Assembly: GCF_013031355.1 (NCBI RefSeq)
Contig: NZ_WPZO01000007.1
Location: 1-64,000 of the forward strand
Length of the DNA stretch: 64,000 nt
Direction of reading: 5' to 3'
DNA from: Ruegeria arenilitoris
Lineage (GTDB): Bacteria; Pseudomonadota; Alphaproteobacteria; Rhodobacterales; Rhodobacteraceae
The position numbers were made by a program, and so were the translations under genes. This document shows positions 58,202-64,000 of the stretch, in pieces (within the stretch, counting starts at the first letter, position 1; each line of letters starts with the position of its first letter). The notes under the pieces are model-generated. The model searched no databases. It was not told the origin of the DNA and saw nothing but the letters and a program-made list of their open reading frames with translations.

Positions 58202-60034
58202 TCAGACCTGACGTACAGCGCCTTTGGCGGCGCTGGTGGTCAGTTTGGCATAGGCCTTGAGTGCCGTGGACACCTTGCGCTTGCGCGGCTCGGCTGGGTG
58301 CCAGCCTTTTTCGTCCTGTTCTTCCCGGCGCGCGGCCAGTTCTTCGTCGGACACGGCCAGATGGATCGAACGGTTGGGGATGTCGATCTCGATCTTGTCA
58401 CCCTGGCGCACCAGCCCGATCTCTCCGCCCTCGGCGGCTTCTGGCGAGACGTGGCCGATCGACAGACCCGAGGTGCCGCCCGAGAAACGACCGTCGGTCA
58501 GCAAGGCGCAGGCTTTTCCCAGCCCTTTGGATTTCAGGTATGAGGTCGGGTACAGCATCTCTTGCATCCCCGGACCGCCGCGCGGCCCTTCATAGCGGAT
58601 GACCACCACGTCGCCTGCTTCGACCTTGCCGGTCAGGATGTCGTTGACTGCCTGATCCTGGCTTTCGCAGACATAGGCCGTGCCAGTGAAGGTCAGGCTG
58701 GCCGGATCGACACCTGCGGTTTTCACGATGCAGCCGTCGCGGGCGATATTGCCGAACAGAACCGCCAGACCGCCGTCCTGACTGAAGGCGTGCTCTTTGC
58801 TGCGGATCACGCCGCCCTCGCGGTCGGTGTCCAGTTCCTTGTAGCGGTTCGACTGGCTGAACGCCTGCGTGGTGCGCACGCCGCCGGGGGCGGCCTTGAA
58901 CAACTCCTGCGCCTTTGGGTTGTTGGCGACCTTAATGTCCCAATTGGCAATCGCCTCGCCCATGGTGCCGGAATGAACCGTGCTGCAATCTTCGTGCAGC
59001 AGGCCTGCACGACCAAGCTCGCCAAGGATCGAGAAGATGCCGCCGGCGCGGTGGACGTCTTCCATGTGGACGTTCTCGGTGTTGGGCGCGACCTTGCACA
59101 GGCAGGGCACCTTGCGGCTGAGGCGATCCATGTCGGACATGGTGAAATGCACCTCGCCTTCATGCGCGATGGCGAGCAGGTGCAGAACGGTGTTGGTCGA
59201 GCCACCCATGGCGATATCCAGGCTCATGGCGTTCTCGAACGCCTCGAACGTTGCGATTTCGCGCGGCAGAAAGCCTTTTTCGTTCAGGTCATAGTGGCGC
59301 TTGGTGATCTCGACGATACGGCGACCGGCTTCAAGGAACAGCTCTTTGCGGTCCGCGTGGGTTGCCAGGGTCGAACCGTTGCCCGGCAGCGCCAGACCCA
59401 GCGCCTCGGCCAGACAGTTCATCGAGTTTGCGGTGAACATGCCCGAGCACGACCCGCAGGTGGGGCAGGCGTTTTCCTCGATGTGCTTTACCTGCTCATC
59501 GGTGTAGTGATCATCGGCGGCGGCAACCATCGCGTCGACGAGGTCGATTTTCTTGACGTCCAGATCCTCGATGTCGATCTTGCCAGCTTCCATCGGACCA
59601 CCCGAGACAAAAATCGCCGGGATGTTCAGGCGCATGGCGGCCATCAGCATACCGGGCGTGATCTTGTCGCAGTTCGAGATGCAGACCATCGCGTCCGCGC
59701 AGTGCGCGTTGACCATGTATTCTACAGAATCCGCGATCACCTCGCGCGAGGGCAGCGAGTACAGCATCCCGTCATGACCCATGGCGATGCCATCATCCAC
59801 CGCGATGGTGTTGAATTCTTTCGCCACACCACCGGCGGCCTCGACCTCGCGGGCGACCATCTGGCCCAGATCCTTCAGGTGCACGTGACCGGGGACGAAC
59901 TGGGTGAACGAGTTGACGATGGCGATGATCGGCTTGCCGAAATCGCTCTCGGTCATGCCGGTGGCGCGCCACAGGCCACGAGCACCGGCCATGTTGCGGC
60001 CATGGGTGGAGGTTCTGGATCGGTACATTGGCAT
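58202..60034 (-). CDS. ilvD: Dihydroxy-acid dehydratase
   Basis: A 610-aa IlvD, an Fe-S dehydratase in valine/isoleucine synthesis. Motifs: [16 protein letters not shown] and [19 protein letters not shown] (cluster Cys), [14 protein letters not shown], and [23 protein letters not shown] at the C-terminus. The length is typical. A double palindrome 43-83 bp upstream of its start is shared with the divergent XRE-cupin gene and may regulate both. Confidence 0.96.
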   Translation of the reverse strand: MPMYRSRTSTHGRNMAGARGLWRATGMTESDFGKPIIAIVNSFTQFVPGHVHLKDLGQMVAREVEAAGGVAKEFNTIAVDDGIAMGHDGMLYSLPSREVIADSVEYMVNAHCADAMVCISNCDKITPGMLMAAMRLNIPAIFVSGGPMEAGKIDIEDLDVKKIDLVDAMVAAADDHYTDEQVKHIEENACPTCGSCSGMFTANSMNCLAEALGLALPGNGSTLATHADRKELFLEAGRRIVEITKRHYDLNEKGFLPREIATFEAFENAMSLDIAMGGSTNTVLHLLAIAHEGEVHFTMSDMDRLSRKVPCLCKVAPNTENVHMEDVHRAGGIFSILGELGRAGLLHEDCSTVHSGTMGEAIANWDIKVANNPKAQELFKAAPGGVRTTQAFSQSNRYKELDTDREGGVIRSKEHAFSQDGGLAVLFGNIARDGCIVKTAGVDPASLTFTGTAYVCESQDQAVNDILTGKVEAGDVVVIRYEGPRGGPGMQEMLYPTSYLKSKGLGKACALLTDGRFSGGTSGLSIGHVSPEAAEGGEIGLVRQGDKIEIDIPNRSIHLAVSDEELAARREEQDEKGWHPAEPRKRKVSTALKAYAKLTTSAAKGAVRQV

Positions 60035-60076
60035 GATGCTGTTTCCCTTTTGCCCCGGTTGCGATATGCGGGATAT

Positions 60077-60117
60077 GTGCGTTATAGCGCACGTACCACA
60101 TGTGCGCTATAACGCAC
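60077..60117. promoter_or_regulatory. Twin operator between ilvD and XRE-cupin gene
   Basis: GTGCGTTATAGCGCAC (60077-60092) is repeated as its exact reverse complement GTGCGCTATAACGCAC (60102-60117) across nine bases. Each half is itself nearly palindromic (GTGCG-N6-CGCAC), so it reads as two dimer-binding sites, 25 bp centre to centre. The XRE protein encoded next door is the obvious binder. Confidence 0.75.
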
Positions 60118-60141
60118 AAGGGGATTCGAAAGACGATTACT

Positions 60142-60705
60142 ATGGCACCGGAAGACATAACGCTGAAACTAAGGGATGTGCGGGCGGCCTCGGGGCTGAG
60201 CCTGTCCAAGGTGGCTGAAATGACCGGCGTCAGCAAAGCCATGCTAGGCCAGATCGAGCGTGGTGAGTCCAGCCCGACCATCGCGACGCTGTGGAAGATC
60301 GCCAAAGGGTTTCAGCTGCCCCTCAGTGCATTGATCGGACCGGCGGCGCTGCGCGACACGGCTACGCCGGACGTGTTCCGCACCGTGACGTTCCCCGGCA
60401 GTATCGAGGTCAAGATCGTCTTTCCCTTTGATCCCGCCCTGCGGGCCGAGACATTTCATGTGGAACTTTCGCCGAACCAAAGCCACGAATCCGCCGCCCA
60501 CGCGACCGGTGTGACGGAAGAGGTTTTTGTCCTGAACGGCGCGCTTGAGATATTGCGGGATGGTGAATGGGTGGCGCTTCAGGCCGGACAGGGTCTGCGA
60601 TTTGCGGCGGACCTGCCGCATGGCTATCGCGCCGGTGATCAAGGGGCTGCTTTTTTGAACATGCACCATTATGCACAACTGGATGCGCTGGCCGCGATCG
60701 GCTGA
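60142..60705 (+). CDS. XRE-family regulator with C-terminal cupin domain
   Basis: A 187-aa protein. The helix-turn-helix is at about 12-62 (LRDVRAASGLSLSKVAEMTGVSKAMLGQIERGESSPTIATLWKIAKGF) and a small cupin occupies about 100-180 (EVFVLNGALEILRDGEWVALQAGQGLRFAADLPHGYRA). XRE-cupin regulators sense small metabolites and usually repress themselves and neighbours. The ATG at 60142 gives the family N-terminus; an earlier in-frame ATG lies inside the operator. Confidence 0.9.
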   Translation: MAPEDITLKLRDVRAASGLSLSKVAEMTGVSKAMLGQIERGESSPTIATLWKIAKGFQLPLSALIGPAALRDTATPDVFRTVTFPGSIEVKIVFPFDPALRAETFHVELSPNQSHESAAHATGVTEEVFVLNGALEILRDGEWVALQAGQGLRFAADLPHGYRAGDQGAAFLNMHHYAQLDALAAIG

Positions 60706-60734
60706 ACGCGAAACCAATACGCCCGAGGAACGAC

Positions 60735-61004
60735 ATGGCCGCTTTTCTTGAAACTCTGACGCTGGCGGATGCTGTTGGCTCGTTCGGTGCGCTGGTTGTT
60801 GTGGCTGCGTATTTTGCCACTCAGATGCGGATGATGAATTCTGACGATCTGGCGTTTCCGGTGCTGAACTTGGCCGGATCGATCCTGATCGTCTATTCGC
60901 TGCTTCAGAACTTCAATCTGGCCTCGATGTTGATCGAATCCTTCTGGATTCTGATCAGCATGATCGGGATCGTACAGTTTTTCCGCCTCAGACGCGCGCG
61001 TTAG
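60735..61004 (+). CDS. Small membrane protein (CBU_0592-like)
   Basis: An 89-aa protein with three membrane helices (about 11-29, 41-60, 64-84) and the motif GALVVVAAYFATQMRMMNSDDLAFPVLNLAGS typical of the CBU_0592 family of unknown function. Ribosome site GAGGAA precedes ATG. It follows the XRE-cupin gene by 29 bp. Confidence 0.72.
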   Translation: MAAFLETLTLADAVGSFGALVVVAAYFATQMRMMNSDDLAFPVLNLAGSILIVYSLLQNFNLASMLIESFWILISMIGIVQFFRLRRAR

Positions 61005-61085
61005 GCAGGCTGGGCGCCATCCAGCCTTGAACCCCAATGCCTGCGCGTATAGGGACAAAACAAGCTCGCTTTTGGGGAGGCTTTG

Positions 61086-61940
61086 ATGCAGGACGATCCG
61101 AAAACCCTCGTTTCAACCGAATGGCTTGCAGCCCACATCAAGGACCCGGATCTGCGGATTCTGGACGGGTCGTGGTATTTGCCGCAGCAGGGGCGGGATG
61201 CCAAGGCGGAATATGACGAGGCGCATATTCCCGGCGCACGGTTTTTCGACATAGATGAGATTTCCGACCGGCGGTCGGACCTGCCGCACATGGCACCTCC
61301 GGTCGAAAAGTTCATGTCGCGCCTGCGGGCGATGGGTGTGGGCGATGGCCATCAGGTTGTGGTCTATGACGGTGCCGGGCTGATGTCAGCCGCGCGGGTC
61401 TGGTGGCTGTTCCGCCTGATGGGGCAGGAAAACGTCGCCGTTCTGGACGGGGGCTTTCCCAAATGGCAGGCCGAGGGTCGCGAGATCGAGGATTTGCCCC
61501 CCGTCATCCGTGACCGCCATATGACGGTACGCGTGCAGAACCATCTGGTGCGCGACGTGACACAGGTGTCGGCGGCAACCAAACTGGCCGATCACGAGAT
61601 CATCGATGCCCGCTCGGCCGCTCGCTTCGCCGGAGCCGAAGCAGAACCGCGCGAAGGATTGCGTTCGGGCCATATTCCGGGGTCGCGCAACGTACCTTTT
61701 GGCAACCTTCTGAACAAGAACGGCACCATGAAGTCGCCCGACGAATGCCGCGCCGTGTTCGAGGCCGCAGGCGTGGACCTGTCGAAACCGGCCATCACCT
61801 CTTGTGGGTCGGGCGTGACTGCTGCGATCCTTAGCCTGGCGCTCGAGCGCTTGGGAAAGAAAGATCATTCGCTTTATGACGGCTCCTGGGCTGAATGGGG
61901 TGCCTTCCCGACCCTGCCCGTCGCAACCGGAGAGAACTGA
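61086..61940 (+). CDS. sseA: 3-mercaptopyruvate sulfurtransferase
   Basis: A 284-aa tandem rhodanese protein: first domain inactive (FFDIDEISDRRSDLPHM), second with the MST active loop CGSGVTA at C240. It transfers sulfur from 3-mercaptopyruvate to thiols or cyanide. ATG at 61086 follows GGGAGG. Its stop overlaps the aminotransferase start (TGATG), so the two are coupled; the aminotransferase could supply mercaptopyruvate from cysteine, by inference. Confidence 0.92.
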   Translation: MQDDPKTLVSTEWLAAHIKDPDLRILDGSWYLPQQGRDAKAEYDEAHIPGARFFDIDEISDRRSDLPHMAPPVEKFMSRLRAMGVGDGHQVVVYDGAGLMSAARVWWLFRLMGQENVAVLDGGFPKWQAEGREIEDLPPVIRDRHMTVRVQNHLVRDVTQVSAATKLADHEIIDARSAARFAGAEAEPREGLRSGHIPGSRNVPFGNLLNKNGTMKSPDECRAVFEAAGVDLSKPAITSCGSGVTAAILSLALERLGKKDHSLYDGSWAEWGAFPTLPVATGEN

Positions 61941-63124
61941 TGTTCGAGAACCTCAAACCGCAGCCCGCCGACAAGATTCTGGCGCTGATGCAGATGTACC
62001 GCGAAGACCCGCGCGATCAGAAGATCGATCTGGGTGTGGGTGTCTACAAGAATGCCGAGGGCGTGACGCCCGTAATGCGCGCAGTCAAAGCCGCCGAAAA
62101 GCGCATTCTCGAAGAGCAGGAAACCAAAGCCTATACCGGTCTGGCCGGTGATCCGGCCTATGCCGATGCGATGATCGGCCTGATCCTTGGCACTTCGGTT
62201 CCGCGTGGCAACATTGCCGCGGTGGCGACGCCGGGTGGTACCGGAGCATGCCGTCAGGCGTTTGAGATGATCCGCATGGCCAACCCGTCGGCGCGTGTGT
62301 TCGTGTCGAACCCGACTTGGCCGAACCACTTGTCGATCCTGAACTATCTGGGCATGGAGGCCGTTCCGTACCGTTATTTCGACGGTGAGACCCGTGGTGT
62401 CGATTTCGACGGCATGGTCGAGGACCTGAAAACCGCCAAGGCGGGCGACGTGGTTCTGCTGCACGGTTGCTGCCACAACCCCACCGGCGCCAACCTGAAC
62501 ATGGTGCAGTGGCAAGAGGTCGTGAACATCATCAACGAGCTTGGCCTCGTGGCGATGATCGACATCGCCTATCAAGGCTTTGGCGATGGTCTGGAAGAGG
62601 ACGCACAAGCGACCCGTCTGGTGGCGTCGTCGGTCAAACGCTGTCTGATCGCGGCGTCGTGCTCGAAGAATTTCGGCGTCTACCGTGAACGCACCGGCCT
62701 GCTGATGGCGATCAGCGATGATGCGGCGCAGACGGCCCTGAATCAGGCGACTTTGGCGTTTCTGAACCGCCAGAACTATTCGTTCCCGCCCGATCACGGC
62801 GCGCGTGTGGTGACCACGATCCTGACCGACGACGCCCTGCGCGCCGACTGGAAAGCTGAGTTGGAAGAGATTCGTCTGTCCATGCTGGGTCTGCGTCAAC
62901 AACTGGCAGATGAACTGCAGCGCCTGACCGGCTCGGACCGCTTTAGTTTTGTCGCGCAGCACCGCGGCATGTTCTCGCGTTTGGGTGCGGCACCGGAACT
63001 GGTCGAAAAACTGCGCGCCGATCACGGTATCTACATGGTCGGTGACAGCCGACTGAACATCGCTGGTCTGAACGCAACGACCGTGCCGATTCTGGCCAAG
63101 GCGATTGTCAACGTCGGCGTCTGA
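61940..63124 (+). CDS. Aromatic amino acid / aspartate aminotransferase (class I)
   Basis: A 394-aa PLP enzyme of the TyrB/AspC type: MFENLKPQPADKILALMQMYREDPR, PGGTGACRQAFEM, HGCCHNPTGANL, DIAYQGFGDGLEED and PLP lysine in SKNFGVYRERTG. The start overlaps the sseA stop, and longer open frames upstream lie within sseA. It moves amino groups between aromatic or dicarboxylic amino acids and 2-oxoacids. Confidence 0.92.
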   Translation: MFENLKPQPADKILALMQMYREDPRDQKIDLGVGVYKNAEGVTPVMRAVKAAEKRILEEQETKAYTGLAGDPAYADAMIGLILGTSVPRGNIAAVATPGGTGACRQAFEMIRMANPSARVFVSNPTWPNHLSILNYLGMEAVPYRYFDGETRGVDFDGMVEDLKTAKAGDVVLLHGCCHNPTGANLNMVQWQEVVNIINELGLVAMIDIAYQGFGDGLEEDAQATRLVASSVKRCLIAASCSKNFGVYRERTGLLMAISDDAAQTALNQATLAFLNRQNYSFPPDHGARVVTTILTDDALRADWKAELEEIRLSMLGLRQQLADELQRLTGSDRFSFVAQHRGMFSRLGAAPELVEKLRADHGIYMVGDSRLNIAGLNATTVPILAKAIVNVGV

Positions 63125-63147
63125 GCCAACCACTCGAAATTGACAGA

Positions 63148-63175
63148 AGCCGCGCTAACCAGCGCGGCTTTTTTG
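63148..63175 (+). terminator. Intrinsic terminator after aminotransferase
   Basis: Stem AGCCGCGCT/AGCGCGGCT (63148-63156 with 63161-63169), 4-nt loop, then a T-run. It ends the sseA-aminotransferase transcript. Confidence 0.92.
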
Positions 63176-63206
63176 TTTTCTGGCTCTATCTATAAAAGAC
63201 CCTGCC

Positions 63207-63236
63207 CAAACGAAAAGCCGGGCGCGAACGCCCGGC
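63207..63236 (-). terminator. Intrinsic terminator of the ammonium transporter gene
   Basis: On the minus strand, GCCGGGCG-TTCG-CGCCCGGC (63236-63217) is followed by TTTTCGTTT. It lies just after the transporter stop codon. Confidence 0.88.
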
Positions 63237-63259
63237 CTTGGGTTGTTGTCCTCAGGTTC

Positions 63260-64000
63260 TTAGCCCTTGGAGAACTCGGGGTAGGCTTCCATACCCAGCT
63301 CGCCCATATCCAGGCCGTTGATCTCTTCTTCCTCGCCAACGCGCAGGCCAACAGTTGCCTTGAGGATCGAGAACAGGATGAAGCTGACCACGAAGACAAA
63401 GATGCCGATCGCAGCGAAGCCGATGATCTGGGTCACGAAGTTCGCGTCACCGTTGGTCCAGGCCACGATGAAAGTACCCCAGAAACCGGCAATCAGGTGA
63501 ACCGGGATCGCGCCGACAACGTCGTCGATCTTCATGCGGTCCAGCATCGGGACAGTGAGAACAACGATCACGCCACCAACTGCACCGATGATCAGCGCCT
63601 GGAACAGCGACGGGGCCAGCGGTTCGGCGGTGATCGAGACCAGACCGGCCAGTGCGCCGTTCAGCACCATGGTCAGGTCGACCTTGCCATACATCACCTG
63701 TGTCAGGATCAGCGCGGCGACGGCACCGGCAGCAGCGGCCATGTTGGTGTTGGCGAAGATGCGGCTGATGTCTGCGATGTCACCGATGGTGCCCATTGCC
63801 AGCTGCGAACCGCCGTTGAAGCCGAACCAACCCAGCCACAGGATGAAGGTACCCAGAGTAGCCAGCGCCAGATTCGAACCGGGGATCGGAACCACTTTGC
63901 CGTCTTTGTTGTACTTGCCGATCCGCGGGCCCAGCACGATGGCACCGGCCAGCGCTGCGAAACCACCTGCGGCGTGCACCAGGGTCGAGCCTGCGAAGTC
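63260..64000 (-). CDS. amtB: Ammonium transporter, C-terminal part (truncated by window edge)
   Basis: The frame is open from the window end to the stop at 63260. It begins inside the Amt signature DFAGSTLVHAAGGFAALAGA and continues with helices typical of AmtB (LGWFGFNGGSQLAMG; LNGALAGLVSITAEP; FWGTFIVAW), then a cytosolic tail (GEEEEINGLDMGELG) that contacts PII protein. About the first 170-200 residues lie outside the window. A glnK-like gene would be expected upstream, beyond the edge. Confidence 0.95.
   Translation of the reverse strand, partial: DFAGSTLVHAAGGFAALAGAIVLGPRIGKYNKDGKVVPIPGSNLALATLGTFILWLGWFGFNGGSQLAMGTIGDIADISRIFANTNMAAAAGAVAALILTQVMYGKVDLTMVLNGALAGLVSITAEPLAPSLFQALIIGAVGGVIVVLTVPMLDRMKIDDVVGAIPVHLIAGFWGTFIVAWTNGDANFVTQIIGFAAIGIFVFVVSFILFSILKATVGLRVGEEEEINGLDMGELGMEAYPEFSKG

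Overview
The window looks like DNA from an alphaproteobacterium of the Rhodobacteraceae (Roseobacter group). It is GC-rich with tightly packed operons and many ATGA start/stop overlaps. It carries a plasmid-type initiator ending in a DnaA domain-I-like segment beside parAB, a gene resembling the gene-transfer-agent head-spike base family, and a GT14-like glycosyltransferase and sulfotransferase pair of a kind common in this family. Species cannot be named from the sequence alone.

Layout. 1-3702: end of an unidentified gene, a terminator, then a plasmid-style maintenance module (parB and parA on minus, a replication initiator on plus) with three copies of one 16-bp palindrome that look like partition sites. 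3751-7605: a coupled cluster of two zinc-ribbon DUF4178 proteins, a 54-aa membrane peptide, a DUF350 protein and a membrane-anchored spermidine-synthase-like protein. 7757-10543: aconitase B. 10609-12166: membrane fusion protein and small partner. 12344-19748: LysR regulator and a five-gene peptide-type ABC importer. 19752-24714: LysR regulator divergent from dabB-dabA (inorganic carbon uptake). 24784-28100: TPP riboswitch and thiBPQ. 28409-28678: GhsA-like spike base protein. 28750-37722: exopolysaccharide locus (ugd, Wza-like, YjbF/YjbH/YjbE-like, Wzc-like, ExoY-like). 38231-44073: BMP-type nucleoside or base importer with a cytosine-deaminase-like enzyme. 44298-52328: class III adenylate cyclase with SAM, ATPase and repeat regions, a pentameric-ligand-gated-channel-like membrane protein, and, convergent with them, a 1196-aa multidomain protein. 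52809-55430: lysine degradation. 55466-58003: glycosyltransferase and sulfotransferase. 58202-63124: ilvD, XRE-cupin regulator, small membrane protein, mercaptopyruvate sulfurtransferase, aromatic aminotransferase. 63260-64000: 3' part of an ammonium transporter.

The most unusual stretch is 44298-52328. The large minus-strand protein appears to join a cyclic-nucleotide-binding-like fold, an intact phytochelatin-synthase-like protease with a second degenerate copy, a redox-dead glutaredoxin fold, a cysteine-decarboxylase-type flavoprotein, ankyrin repeats and a gamma-glutamylcyclotransferase-like domain. Most of these families act on gamma-glutamyl-cysteine compounds. I propose, as inference only, a cAMP-controlled glutathione- or gamma-Glu-Cys-processing enzyme whose signal is made by the neighbouring cyclase and may be gated by the channel-like receptor.

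The replicon module sits next to genes usually carried on the chromosome (acnB, ilvD, amt), so the molecule is either a chromid or a chromosome with an integrated plasmid module. No tRNA, rRNA, CRISPR array or insertion sequence was recognised.
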